From NCBI RefSeq assembly GCF_014649795.1, contig NZ_BMTS01000011.1, positions 232,391 through 296,390 on the forward strand: 64,000 bases of DNA. Reading direction: 5' to 3'. A program made the position numbers and the translations under genes. Shown here in pieces: positions 1 to 8,108 of the stretch. The stretch's first letter is position 1. Every line of letters begins with the position of its first letter. The notes under the pieces were generated by a model. The model had not been told where the DNA came from and made no database searches. It was given only the letters and a program-made list of their open reading frames with translations. This DNA is from Streptomyces melanogenes (GTDB lineage Bacteria; Actinomycetota; Actinomycetes; Streptomycetales; Streptomycetaceae).

Positions 1-360
1 GGGGTCGTCGTCGATCGCCCGGTAGTCGTGCAGCAGCCGCACGCGCGAGGAGTTCTCGGCCAGGGTCTCGATGATCCAGGTGCCGCCCATCGCCGCGACC
101 GGAGGCGTGGTGACCTCCTGGCGGAAGGTGATGCGCAGGCCCTCGGGGTCCAGCTCGCGGTGCGAGGTCCAGTTCTTGGCCTCGCCGTTGGCGGTGGCCC
201 AGATCCGGATGCGCTCGTGGTTGTCGTGCTCACCGACCTGGTCCACGTAGATCGTGGGCGGGAAGATCCGCGGCCAGTTGGTCACCTCCGCCAGCAGCCG
301 GTACACCGCGGCGGCGGGGGCGTCGATGGTGATCTCGTGCTCGACCTCACGGGTCGTCAT
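1..360 (-). CDS. Type II PKS aromatase/cyclase (N-terminal part, runs off window)
   Basis: Polyketide aromatase/cyclase of the SRPBCC (START-like) fold, which closes and aromatises the first ring of the nascent poly-beta-ketone. Only the first ~120 residues are in the window. They begin MTREVEHEITIDAPAAAVYR and contain an FPPTIYV segment and a GGTWIIE strand, typical of LanL/JadD/UrdL-type didomain aromatases. The ATG at 360 is preceded by a strong GGAGGAG site, 29 nt after the ketoreductase stop. It is the last visible gene of the minimal PKS operon, and the KS-CLF-ACP-KR-ARO order is that of angucycline clusters. The C-terminal half, and so whether it is really a didomain enzyme, lies outside the window. 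Confidence 0.88.
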   Translation of the reverse strand, partial: MTTREVEHEITIDAPAAAVYRLLAEVTNWPRIFPPTIYVDQVGEHDNHERIRIWATANGEAKNWTSHRELDPEGLRITFRQEVTTPPVAAMGGTWIIETLAENSSRVRLLHDYRAIDDDP

Positions 361-389
361 AACCGCTCCTCCTTCGGGTGTGTGGCGGA

Positions 390-1175
390 TCAGAAGTTGC
401 CGAGGCCGCCGCAGACGTTGAGCGCCTGCGCGGTGATGGAGGCGGCGGTGTCGGAGGCCAGGTAGCCGACCAGACCCGCGACCTCGTCCGGGGTGGAGTA
501 GCGGCCGAGCGGGATCTTGGACTGGAACTTCTCCAGGATCGCGTCCTCGGAGGTGGAGTACGCGGCCGCGTAGCCCTGCCGCACGCGCTGCGCCATCGGC
601 GTCTCGACGTAACCGGGGCAGACGGCGTTGACCGTGATGCCGGTGGGCGCGAGCTCGTTGCCGAGCGCCTTGGTGAAGCCGACCACGCCGTGCTTGGAGG
701 CCGAGTACGGGGCGCCGAGCACGACGCCCTGCTTGCCCGCGGTGGAGGCGATGTTGATGATCCGGCCGCGGTCCTTGTGGCGCATGCCGCCGGTGTTGAG
801 GACCTCGCGGGTGACCCGGAAGACGCTGTTCAGGTTGGTGTCGATGACGGCGTCCCACAGCTCGTCCTCGATGTCGGCGGTGACGCCGCCACCGGACCGG
901 CCGGCGTTGTTGACCAGCACGTCGACGGTGCCGAAGCGGTCGACGGCGGCCTGGACGAAGGCCTTGACGCTGTCGGCGTCGGTGACGTCGAGGGCCGAGC
1001 CGTCGGCCTCCAGACCCTCGCCCTGGAGCTGCTTGACGGTCTCGGTGACGTTCTCGGCGTTGCGCGCGCCGATGAAGACCTTGTGGCCCTGGGAGGCGAG
1101 CAGCCGGGCCACGGAGAGCCCGATGCCGCTCGTGGCACCCGTCACCAGTGCGACCCGTGCGGTGTTCTCGGTCAT
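390..1175 (-). CDS. Type II PKS ketoreductase (ActIII family)
   Basis: NADPH-dependent short-chain dehydrogenase that reduces one carbonyl (normally C-9) of the ACP-bound polyketide. The 261-residue length equals ActIII. The Rossmann motif TGATSGIG is at residues 12-19, NNAG follows, and the catalytic Ser-Tyr-Lys triad falls at about S144, Y157 and K161 (YSASK). The C-terminus CGGLGNF is the family signature. It lies 23 nt downstream of the ACP gene and 29 nt upstream of the aromatase gene, clearly in one operon. Presence of a KR indicates a reduced aromatic polyketide (angucycline, anthracycline or benzoisochromanequinone class). Confidence 0.95.
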   Translation of the reverse strand: MTENTARVALVTGATSGIGLSVARLLASQGHKVFIGARNAENVTETVKQLQGEGLEADGSALDVTDADSVKAFVQAAVDRFGTVDVLVNNAGRSGGGVTADIEDELWDAVIDTNLNSVFRVTREVLNTGGMRHKDRGRIINIASTAGKQGVVLGAPYSASKHGVVGFTKALGNELAPTGITVNAVCPGYVETPMAQRVRQGYAAAYSTSEDAILEKFQSKIPLGRYSTPDEVAGLVGYLASDTAASITAQALNVCGGLGNF

Positions 1176-1198
1176 GTCGTTCTTCCTTAGTCTGTGGC

Positions 1199-1465
1199 TC
1201 AGGCGGCGGACGCGGAGGACAGCTGGGCGTTGACGACGTCGATGAGGGCGCGCGGCGTGGTGGCGTCGGTCAGCGCGTCGTCGTCCAGCGAGATGCCGTA
1301 CTCACGCTCGATCCGGCCGCCCGTCTCCAGGAGCGCGAGCGACTCGTATCCCAGGACCTCGAACTCGGTGTCCAGAATGTCGCCGTCCAGGTCGACGCCC
1401 TCGTCGGCGCCCGCTGCCTCGAGCAGGATGCGCTTCAGGTCCTCGAGGGTGAACGTGGTGGCCAT
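1199..1465 (-). CDS. Type II PKS acyl carrier protein
   Basis: Carries the growing polyketide as a phosphopantetheine thioester between KS/CLF, KR and cyclases. The protein has 88 residues, normal for the family. The phosphopantetheine attachment Ser is S42 in the motif LGYESLALLE. The N-terminus TFTLEDLKRIL and the acidic helix 2 are typical. The ATG at 1465 has an upstream GGAAG-type site. It is separated from the KS-beta gene by about 100 nt and followed closely by the ketoreductase gene. Confidence 0.95.
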   Translation of the reverse strand: MATTFTLEDLKRILLEAAGADEGVDLDGDILDTEFEVLGYESLALLETGGRIEREYGISLDDDALTDATTPRALIDVVNAQLSSASAA

Positions 1466-1566
1466 GGGATTTCCCTTCCTCTGTACGGCGTGCCGCAGGG
1501 GCTGGTCGCAGTGGTGTTCAGCGGTGGTGCGTGGACAGGTGGTGCGGTGGAGCGGTTGCGTACCGG

Positions 1567-2781
1567 CTATGCGGCGGCACGGACGACGACGGCGGAGTTG
1601 AAGCCGCCGTAGCCGCGGGCGACGACCAGCGCGGTGCGCACCTCGGCGGTGCGCGGCTCGCCCAGGACCAGGTCGAGGTCGTACTCGGCGGCCGGGTCGA
1701 TGTGCACGGTGGGCGGGATGACCCCGTCCTTGATGGCGAGGAAGGCGGCGGCCAGGTCCAGCGGGGCCGCGCCCGAGTAGAGGCGTCCGGTCATCGTCTT
1801 GGGCGCGGTGACCGCGACCCCCCGGGTGCCGAAGACGGCGTTGAGCGCCTCGGCCTCCTGGCGGTCGAGCTCGGGGTCGGCGGCCGCGTCGGCGAAGACC
1901 ACGTCCACGTCACCCGGTGCGACCCCGGCGTCGGCCAGGGCGAGTTCGATGGCCTTGCGCAGCCCGGGCGGACGGCCGGAGCCGGCCTTCGGGTCGATGG
2001 TCGAGCCGTAGCCGGAGACCTCGCCGTAGATCCGGGCGCCGCGGGCGCGGGCCGCCTCGGCGTCCTCCATGATCAGGATGGCGCCGCCCTCGCCGGGCAC
2101 GTACCCCGCGGCCTCGCGGTCGAAGGGCAGGTAGGCGCGGGTCGGCTCCTCGCTGGTGGAGAGCCGGTCGCTGGCCAGCTGGGCCACCCAGCCCCACGGG
2201 CAGACCGAGGCGTCGATGGCGCCGGAGACGATCAGCGAGGTGCCCTTGCGGATCTGCCGCCGGGCCTGCGCCACCGCGTCGAGACCGCCGGCCTGGTCGC
2301 TGACGACCACGCCGCTGGGGCCCTTCATCCCGTTGCGGATGGAGATCTGGCCGCTGTTGACCGCGTAGAACCAGGCGAAGGACTGGTACGCCGAGACGTA
2401 CTGGCTGCCCTTGGACCACAGGGCCTGGAGCTCGCCCTGGCCGAACTCGAAGCCGCCGGCCGCGCTCGCGGTCACCACGCCCATGTCGAACTCGGGGAGT
2501 TCGGCGGGGGTGATGCCCGCGTCGGCGAGCGCCCAGTCGGCCGCGACCAGCGCGAGCCGGGTCACCCGGTCGGTCTGCGGGAGCAGTCGGCTCGGCAGCA
2601 GGTCCTCCGCGACGAAGCCCGGGACCTCGCCGGCCAGCTTGGCCGGGTAGGACGACGGGTCGAAGCGGGTGATGCGGCCGATGCCGCTCTTGCCACCGAC
2701 GGTCGCCGCCCAGTAGTCCTGGATGCCGAGCCCGTTGGGGGACGCCACCCCCAGGCCGGTGACCACCACGGACGACGTCAT
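1567..2781 (-). CDS. Type II PKS ketosynthase beta / chain length factor
   Basis: Non-condensing partner of KS-alpha; it decarboxylates malonyl-ACP for priming and sets chain length. The protein has 404 residues. The active-site Cys of ketosynthases is replaced by Gln (Q163 in VVVSDQAGGLDA), diagnostic of a CLF. The ATG at 2781 overlaps the KS-alpha stop (ATGA), so the two subunits are translationally coupled. By alignment from memory with ActI-ORF2, two tunnel-gating positions carry smaller residues (G114, L118 in GGFEFGQGELQ), compatible with a chain longer than an octaketide. This last point is inference. Confidence 0.94.
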   Translation of the reverse strand: MTSSVVVTGLGVASPNGLGIQDYWAATVGGKSGIGRITRFDPSSYPAKLAGEVPGFVAEDLLPSRLLPQTDRVTRLALVAADWALADAGITPAELPEFDMGVVTASAAGGFEFGQGELQALWSKGSQYVSAYQSFAWFYAVNSGQISIRNGMKGPSGVVVSDQAGGLDAVAQARRQIRKGTSLIVSGAIDASVCPWGWVAQLASDRLSTSEEPTRAYLPFDREAAGYVPGEGGAILIMEDAEAARARGARIYGEVSGYGSTIDPKAGSGRPPGLRKAIELALADAGVAPGDVDVVFADAAADPELDRQEAEALNAVFGTRGVAVTAPKTMTGRLYSGAAPLDLAAAFLAIKDGVIPPTVHIDPAAEYDLDLVLGEPRTAEVRTALVVARGYGGFNSAVVVRAAA

Positions 2782-4052
2782 GCGAGCTTCCTCTCGGGAC
2801 GGGCGAGCACCACGGCGCTCTGGAAGCCGCCGAAGCCGCTGCCGACCGAGAGGACCGCGTCGGTCTTCCGGTCGCGGGCGGTCAGCGGGACGTAGTCCAG
2901 GTCGCACTCGGGGTCGGGCGTGTGCAGGTTCGCCGTGGGCGGCACGACGTTGTACTCCATGGCGAGCGCCGAGGCGGCGATCTCGATCGAGCCGATCGCG
3001 CCGAGCGAGTGCCCGACCATCGACTTGATGGAGCTCATCGGCGTCCGGTAGGCGTGGTCGCCGAGGATCCGCTTGACGGCCGCCGTCTCGTGGCGGTCGT
3101 TCTGCTTGGTGCCGGAGCCGTGGGCGTTGATGTAGTCGATCTCGTCGCCGTTCATCCGCGCCTCGTCGAGCGCCACGCGGATCGCCTCGGCCATCTCCGC
3201 GCCGTCGGGGCGCAGTCCGGTCATGTGGTACGCGTTGGAGCGCGTGGCGTAGCCGGCGATCTCCGCGTAGATGTGGGCGCCGCGCTTGACCGCGCTCTCC
3301 AGCTCTTCGAGGACGAAGAAGGCGGTGCCCTCGCCGAGCACGAAGCCGTTGCGCGAGTTGTCGAACGGCCGCGAGGCCGTCTCCGGCTCGTCGTAGCGGT
3401 TCGTCGTGGCCTTGATCGCGTCGAAGCACGCCATGGTGATCGGCGAGATCGGCGCGTCCGAGGAACCGGCGATCATGACGTCGGCGGAGCCCTCGCGGAT
3501 CAGCTCGACGGCGTAGCCGACCGAGTCGATGCCGGAGGTGCAGCCGGTGGAGACCACGGTGCTGGGGCCCTCGGCCCCGACGGCCCAGGCCACCTCGGCC
3601 GCGAACGAGCTCGGCACCAGGTGGTTGTAGAGGTGCGGGGCGGCATACTCGTGGTCCACCAGGTCGAGCCGGCCGCCGTCGCTGACGACCCGGTACTCCT
3701 CGTCGAGGCCCATGGTCGCGCCGACCGCGCTGCCGACGGTGACGCCGACGCGGTACGGGTCGAGACCGGCGAGCTCGAGGCCGCTGTCGGCGACCGCGCC
3801 GCGCGAGGCGACGACCGCGAACTGCCCGGCGCGGTCCATGCGCCGGACCTCCTGCGGGCTCAGACCGTGCTCGTACGGATCGAAGTCGATCTCCGCGGCC
3901 ACCCGGGAGCGGAACGGCGTGGGGTCGAAGAAGGTGATCCCGCGCGTCGCCGTGCGACCCTCGCTGAGGAGGCTCCAGAAGTTCTTGGTGCCGATTCCAC
4001 CCGGGGCGAGCACCTCCATCCCCGTGATGACGACCCTGCGAGGCGTTGTCAC
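2778..4052 (-). CDS. Type II PKS ketosynthase alpha
   Basis: Beta-ketoacyl synthase that performs the iterative decarboxylative condensations with its CLF partner. The protein has 424 residues. The nucleophile is C171 (STGCTSGID), with H311 (NAHGSGT) and H348 (MVGHSLGA) as catalytic histidines. The start is GTG at 4052 and overlaps the cyclase stop (GTGA), so cyclase, KS-alpha and CLF are coupled in translation. Near relatives occur in angucycline and pentangular clusters, and the sequence alone does not fix the product. Confidence 0.96.
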   Translation of the reverse strand: MTTPRRVVITGMEVLAPGGIGTKNFWSLLSEGRTATRGITFFDPTPFRSRVAAEIDFDPYEHGLSPQEVRRMDRAGQFAVVASRGAVADSGLELAGLDPYRVGVTVGSAVGATMGLDEEYRVVSDGGRLDLVDHEYAAPHLYNHLVPSSFAAEVAWAVGAEGPSTVVSTGCTSGIDSVGYAVELIREGSADVMIAGSSDAPISPITMACFDAIKATTNRYDEPETASRPFDNSRNGFVLGEGTAFFVLEELESAVKRGAHIYAEIAGYATRSNAYHMTGLRPDGAEMAEAIRVALDEARMNGDEIDYINAHGSGTKQNDRHETAAVKRILGDHAYRTPMSSIKSMVGHSLGAIGSIEIAASALAMEYNVVPPTANLHTPDPECDLDYVPLTARDRKTDAVLSVGSGFGGFQSAVVLARPERKLA

Positions 4053-4378
4053 GCGCCCGCCTCCCAGTTGTAGAAGCGGGCGGCCATGGCGTCGGCGGGC
4101 GAGCGCCAGGTGGCCGGGTCGTACGCCTGGATGAACGGCTTGAGGTCGTTGCTGATCCCGATGAACCGCGGGTCGTTCTTCGCGGCCTCGATCAGCTCAC
4201 CGCCGTTGTCCGCGTCGAAGTCCTGCAGGTGGAAGTAGAGGCCCCGGTAGGAGAACAGCTGGCGGCGCAGCGTTCCCATCCGGTGCGGCATCTCCGTCGC
4301 GTCGAACTCGGCGAACAGCTTGGCGACGTCGGTGCTCGAACCGGGTTCCATGCGGGCGACGATGAGCGTGCTGTGCAT
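4049..4378 (-). CDS. TcmI-type polyketide cyclase
   Basis: Small cyclase of the TcmI/LanF/UrdF/JadI family (dimeric alpha+beta barrel fold) that guides closure of later rings. The protein has 109 residues, starts MHSTLIVARM and contains FSYRGLYFHLQDF and YDPATWRSPADAMA, all family hallmarks. It is first in the minimal PKS operon (cyclase-KS-CLF-ACP-KR-ARO) and its stop overlaps the KS-alpha GTG. A roughly 350-nt regulatory gap and a terminator separate it from the oxygenase genes upstream. Confidence 0.9.
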   Translation of the reverse strand: MHSTLIVARMEPGSSTDVAKLFAEFDATEMPHRMGTLRRQLFSYRGLYFHLQDFDADNGGELIEAAKNDPRFIGISNDLKPFIQAYDPATWRSPADAMAARFYNWEAGA

Positions 4379-4731
4379 ACGTATTCGCTCCTCAGCGGTT
4401 GCGGTTGATCCGGCACTGGCCTTCCTCCTCGCGCGTACGACGTCGGACGCGCCCGGATACGAGGGCCATGAACGGGAGTTGAGCGAGAGGATCAGCGGTG
4501 GCGAACCACGCCCCGGATCATGTATTCAAGGGTCTTCTGATCCCGCTCGCCGTTCAAGGCGCCCCGGTTCAGGTCTACGTCCGGTTCGGTCAGGTTCCGC
4601 AAATACACCGCAGCCATGTCAGAGAACCGGCAGCGATGAGCAGCTGAGCGCACGGAAATTGTCACGTCGGCGTCAGGTGTCGTCAGGTCGCGAACCGGAG
4701 CGTCTCCCCTGTGCGCCCGCGCCCGGAATGC
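4379..4731 (-). promoter_or_regulatory. Promoter region of the minimal PKS operon
   Basis: There is no credible gene here. The region lies between a strong terminator and the cyclase start, so it must hold the minimal PKS promoter. The heptamer GTCAGGT occurs at 4589-4595, 4672-4678 and 4682-4688 (the last two 10 bp apart), and TTCAAGG occurs at 4525-4531 and 4553-4559. Short direct repeats near helical spacing recall sites for SARP activators, but no SARP gene is in the window and I could not place a confident -10/-35. Confidence 0.4.
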
Positions 4732-4769
4732 CGAAACGCCCGGCTCCAGGAGAGGAGCCGGGCGTTTCG
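4732..4769 (-). terminator. Strong hairpin terminator after the AlpJ-like oxygenase gene
   Basis: Perfect 16-bp stem (4732-4747 with 4754-4769) around the 6-nt loop AGGAGA. It lies 20 nt past the stop of the ABM-domain gene and separates the oxygenase transcript from the minimal PKS operon. There is no clear U-tract, as is common in Streptomyces terminators. Confidence 0.75.
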
Positions 4770-4789
4770 TGGTGCTGTGGTGCCAGGTG

Positions 4790-5479
4790 TTACTCGCCGG
4801 CCGCGCGGGTGTGGACCACGCGGTAGGTGTTGGAGTCCACCGACGTCAGGAGCGAGCCGGTGCGCTTCTCGGCCTCCAGGCGGGCGGCGGGCTTGTCGCC
4901 CTGCGGCACGGCCTGGTAGGCGACGAACGCCTCCTGGCTCTCCCACTGCGAGTAGGAGACCACGAAGGAACCCTCGAGACCGCGGGCGGCGATGCCCTTG
5001 AGGATCGTGTGGGAGACGTAGCCGGGAACGTCGCTGAGGAACTTCATCGACGGGCCGAGCGCGTCGACCAGGTCGTCCTGGTTCTTCTCCTCGACACCGA
5101 AGACCGCGATCACGGTGAAGTCGGTGCGCTCCGGAGAGATCTCGACGCCGTCGCCCGACTTCGACTGCGAGTAGCCGATCTCGTTCTGCAGCAGGCGGAT
5201 CGAGGTGGTCAGCTCGCCGAAGAGGGGCAGCGTGCGGTGCTTGAACTCCTCGCCGTCGTACCGGTCCTCCAGGTCCGCGCGGCTGCGCCACTGGATGAAG
5301 TTGGCCGTGCCCGGCTTGTCCACGCCGGCGTGGACGGTGGAGGACATCCAGCCCGGGTAGGCGGCCGAGTCGACGATCTCGCGCATCGCGCCGAGCAGGC
5401 CCTCCTGCTTCTCCGGGGCGTCCGTGGAGAAGAGGTTGAGGACGGTCAGGTTCTTGTCATCGGCGGAAATCTTGGGCAT
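4790..5479 (-). CDS. Two-domain ABM-family oxygenase, JadG/GilOII/AlpJ-like
   Basis: The protein has 229 residues, with two antibiotic-biosynthesis-monooxygenase (dimeric alpha/beta barrel) repeats at about residues 10-100 and 115-215. The start MPKISADDKNLTVLNLF at ATG 5479 follows a GAAGGAAG site; longer upstream readings in this frame are not credible. The overall sequence (for example AAYPGWMSSTVHAGVD and a C-terminal NTYRVVHTR) recalls the flavin-dependent oxygenases that open ring B of dehydrorabelomycin in jadomycin, gilvocarcin and kinamycin pathways. That match is from memory. It lies 55 nt after the FAD hydroxylase stop, probably one transcript. A quinone-forming anthrone oxygenase is the main alternative. 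Confidence 0.7.
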   Translation of the reverse strand: MPKISADDKNLTVLNLFSTDAPEKQEGLLGAMREIVDSAAYPGWMSSTVHAGVDKPGTANFIQWRSRADLEDRYDGEEFKHRTLPLFGELTTSIRLLQNEIGYSQSKSGDGVEISPERTDFTVIAVFGVEEKNQDDLVDALGPSMKFLSDVPGYVSHTILKGIAARGLEGSFVVSYSQWESQEAFVAYQAVPQGDKPAARLEAEKRTGSLLTSVDSNTYRVVHTRAAGE

Positions 5480-5534
5480 GTTCTTCGCTTCCTTCGGGTG
5501 TACGGGTGGAAGTGGAAAGGGAGTCAGGCCCAGC

Positions 5535-7004
5535 TCAGTTGGGCCGGCCGAACCATCGGTTGAGGGATTCGGCGAGCCCCTCCGTGCGCGAGGCGGAGGG
5601 GGAGACCCAGGCGACATAGCCGTCGGGGCGCACCAGGAACGCGTCCAGGCCGTCGTCGCAGTCGTGCTGCTTAGCGGTGACCGTGGTGACACGGTCGGCC
5701 CAGCCCGCGGCGAGCTCGCGCAGGTGGGAGTCGTCGGTGAGGTCGAACAGGACGGCCTTGCCGGCCGCCAGCAGCTCGAAGTTGGTGGTCTTCTTGCCGT
5801 CGACCACCAGTTCCTCGTCCTTCAGACGCCGGCCGAGGAGCGGATGGTCGCCCTCGCCCACGTCGTGCCGGATGTCCAGGCCGGTGACCATCCCGATCAG
5901 CGTCTTCTGGACGTCCTCGAACCCGGTCAGCTCGGTGAAGACGTCGAGCAGCGGGGTGATCTCGTCGCCGCCCAGGTAGAGGATCCGCTGGGCGAGCGTG
6001 TTGGTGAGGACCCGGGCACCGACCGGGTGGCGCTCGGAGTGGTACGTGTCGAGCAGGCCCTCGGGGGCCTGGCCCTTGATCTCCAGGGCGAGCTTCCAGC
6101 CGAGGTTCACCGCGTCCTGCACGCCTGCGCTCATTCCCTGCGCGCCGATGGGCAGGTGGATGTGCGCGGCGTCGCCGGCCAGGAAGACCCGGCCCTTGCG
6201 GTACTCGGCGGCCTGGCGGCTCACATCGGTGGTGGTGGAGACCCAGTGCACGGTGGCGCCGCTGATGTCCTCACCGGACAGGCGCTTGAACGCCTCGGCC
6301 ACCTCGTCGAAGGTGATCGGGTCCGGGCTCTTACGGAGCGGCTCGCTCCGGTCGAAGTAGACGATCCGGCAGCGCTCGGGGCCGAGCGGCAGCACCATGA
6401 CCATGCCGCCGGGCACCCGCTCGCCGCTGAAGCGCGGGCGCAGCGGCACCCCGCTGATGTCGGCGAACCGGAGCTCGATGGCCGGGTCGGTGCCCGGGAA
6501 GTCGATGCCCGCGAGCTTGCGCACCACACTGCGGGCGCCGTCCGCGCCCACCAGGTAGCGGCCGCGCAGCGTGGCCGGGCCCTCGGGCGTGGAGACCTCC
6601 ACGGTGACCCCGTCGGCGCCGTCCTCAAGGCCCGTGACCTCGACCCCGCGGCGCACCTCGGCGCCCAGCTGCCCGGCCCAGCCGGCCAGCACGCCCTCGG
6701 TGCGCGACTGGGGGATGCCCCGGGCGCCGTACGAACCGCCCTCGACCAACCGGTAATCGATGGACACTCCGCCGAAATGACCGACCGGAATGACGTCCAC
6801 ACCACCGAATCGCTCCAGCAGTCCGCGCTGGCCGAATTCCTCGATGGTACGCGCCGAGAATCCCAGAGCACGCGACTGCTGAATCGGCTCGGCAAGGCGG
6901 TCGACGACAATCACGGACACGCCGTTCAGGCGCAGTTCGCCCGCGAGCATGAGTCCAGTGGGGCCGGCTCCCGCGATAATTACGTCCGCGTCAAAGTTAG
7001 ACAT
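5535..7004 (-). CDS. FAD-dependent aromatic polyketide hydroxylase (PgaE/UrdE/LanE type)
   Basis: Class A flavoprotein monooxygenase that hydroxylates the tetracyclic polyketide using FAD, NADPH and oxygen. The protein has 489 residues, like PgaE (about 490). The FAD-binding GAGPTG is at residues 12-17, the DG motif is VGADGARSVVRK, the second FAD motif GRVFLAGDAAH follows, and a degenerate thioredoxin-like C-terminal domain ends the protein. The ATG at 7004 starts MSNFDADVIIAGAGPTG. It is the first gene of the oxygenase transcript and divergent from the SnoaL-like gene. Placement ahead of cyclase-KS-CLF-ACP-KR matches angucycline clusters such as landomycin and urdamycin (gene order known from the literature). 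Confidence 0.88.
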   Translation of the reverse strand: MSNFDADVIIAGAGPTGLMLAGELRLNGVSVIVVDRLAEPIQQSRALGFSARTIEEFGQRGLLERFGGVDVIPVGHFGGVSIDYRLVEGGSYGARGIPQSRTEGVLAGWAGQLGAEVRRGVEVTGLEDGADGVTVEVSTPEGPATLRGRYLVGADGARSVVRKLAGIDFPGTDPAIELRFADISGVPLRPRFSGERVPGGMVMVLPLGPERCRIVYFDRSEPLRKSPDPITFDEVAEAFKRLSGEDISGATVHWVSTTTDVSRQAAEYRKGRVFLAGDAAHIHLPIGAQGMSAGVQDAVNLGWKLALEIKGQAPEGLLDTYHSERHPVGARVLTNTLAQRILYLGGDEITPLLDVFTELTGFEDVQKTLIGMVTGLDIRHDVGEGDHPLLGRRLKDEELVVDGKKTTNFELLAAGKAVLFDLTDDSHLRELAAGWADRVTTVTAKQHDCDDGLDAFLVRPDGYVAWVSPSASRTEGLAESLNRWFGRPN

Positions 7005-7147
7005 CTACCCTCTTCCGACTGGCGTTTCTCCAGTATCCCGAGGGGGCAAGCGAGCGTAAATAGCTGCTAGTACAGGCCTTTGACAAGTACGTCAACTCTG
7101 CTACAAGGACTCTTGGTCAGAGGCCTGCTCCGGAGTCATCCTCAACC
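7005..7147. promoter_or_regulatory. Divergent promoter region, hydroxylase / SnoaL-like gene
   Basis: A 143-bp divergent intergenic region, noticeably AT-richer than its surroundings. On the plus strand a consensus -35 TTGACA lies at 7080-7085, with TACAAG (7102-7107) as a weak -10 at 16 bp, about 40 nt before the SnoaL-like ATG. The minus-strand promoter for the oxygenases must be here too, but I could not assign it. Confidence 0.4.
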
Positions 7148-7594
7148 ATGACCTCAAGCCAATCCACCGCCGATGTCGCGGCTCTCCTGGACCGCTACCT
7201 GATCAATCTGGACGACGACAAGCTCGATGACGCCTGGGCCCGGGGGCTGTTCACCGAGGACGCCGTGGTCGAGTTCCCGATGAGCCGGCACGAGGGGATC
7301 GCGGGCCTCGCCGAGTACCACAGCACGGCGCTGGCGGCGTTCGCCCGCACCCAGCACACCAACACGCCCGCCGTGGTCGAAATCGACGGCGACCAGGCCT
7401 CTTTGCGCGCCAACATCGTCTCCACCCATGTGCACCACCCCTCCGACCATCCGGAGGACGCCGACCGCGACCCGATATTCGCGAACGGAAGCCTGGTGAG
7501 CGCCAAGGCCCGCCGCACCCCGGACGGCTGGCGCCTGAGCCTGCTGTCGCTGCGCATGATCTGGGTGACCGGCACCCCGCCCCGCAAGGGCTGA
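7148..7594 (+). CDS. SnoaL/NTF2-like protein
   Basis: The 148-residue protein has the cone-shaped NTF2/SnoaL-like fold pattern: N-terminal helices with LLDRYLINLDDDKLDDAW, then FTEDAVVEFPMSRHEG, and a C-terminal DGWRLSLLSLRMIWVTG strand pair. Such proteins act as polyketide cyclases, hydroxylases or ligand-binding accessory proteins; JadX of the jadomycin cluster is an NTF2-like example. It is divergent from the hydroxylase and lies next to the cluster edge, so a role in the pathway or its control is likely but unproven. A perfect hairpin follows the stop. Confidence 0.75.
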   Translation: MTSSQSTADVAALLDRYLINLDDDKLDDAWARGLFTEDAVVEFPMSRHEGIAGLAEYHSTALAAFARTQHTNTPAVVEIDGDQASLRANIVSTHVHHPSDHPEDADRDPIFANGSLVSAKARRTPDGWRLSLLSLRMIWVTGTPPRKG

Positions 7595-7611
7595 GCACGC
7601 CACGACCGACA

Positions 7612-7657
7612 AGAGAGCGGCGGTACGGGGAGGAAGCCCCCCGTACCGCCGCTCTCT
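7612..7657. terminator. Bidirectional hairpin terminator
   Basis: Perfect 19-bp stem (7612-7630 with 7639-7657) with an 8-nt loop, between the convergent SnoaL-like and PPOX genes. It marks the probable right edge of the polyketide cluster. Confidence 0.8.
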
Positions 7658-7691
7658 GCTTAGCACTTGCCCGCCGTGCCCGCGTCTCCTT

Positions 7692-8108
7692 CTATACGTT
7701 CAGGCTCATCACGCGGTCGACCCGGATCTCGACCACCACGCGGCCGGGCGGGTTGGGCGGGCCGGAGCGGTAGCGGCGGGCGTAGCGGCGCGCGCCCTCG
7801 GTGACCCGCGCGGGCTCGTCGACGACCTGCGCCGTGCCCTCCAGGGTGACCCAACTGAAGCCGGCCACCTGGCAGATGGCGACGCGGCCGCCGGCCGTGG
7901 CGATCAGGTTGCGGGCCTTGCGGGACGAGGACACCGTCATCACCCGCGCGAGCCCCGCCTCCGCGTCCCAGGTGAACCGCACCGGCGCCACGTGCGGGGA
8001 CCCGTCGGACCGGATGGTGGTCAGCGTGCCGATGTGCGGCTCCGCCAGGAATGCCTCCACCGACGCCGACACCTCCGGCGCACTCGTACGCCCCAGGGGC
8101 AACGACAT
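7692..8108 (-). CDS. PPOX-class flavin/F420-dependent oxidoreductase
   Basis: The 138-residue split-barrel protein of the pyridoxamine-5-phosphate-oxidase superfamily has LAEPHIGTLTTIRSDGSPHV at its N-terminus and SSSRKARNLIATAGGRVAIC in the middle, as in actinobacterial F420-dependent (Rv1155-like) enzymes. These reduce or bind small aromatic substrates with F420 or flavin. It is divergently transcribed from a TetR regulator 171 bp away, a classic regulator/target pair. The substrate cannot be read from sequence. Confidence 0.82.
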   Translation of the reverse strand: MSLPLGRTSAPEVSASVEAFLAEPHIGTLTTIRSDGSPHVAPVRFTWDAEAGLARVMTVSSSRKARNLIATAGGRVAICQVAGFSWVTLEGTAQVVDEPARVTEGARRYARRYRSGPPNPPGRVVVEIRVDRVMSLNV

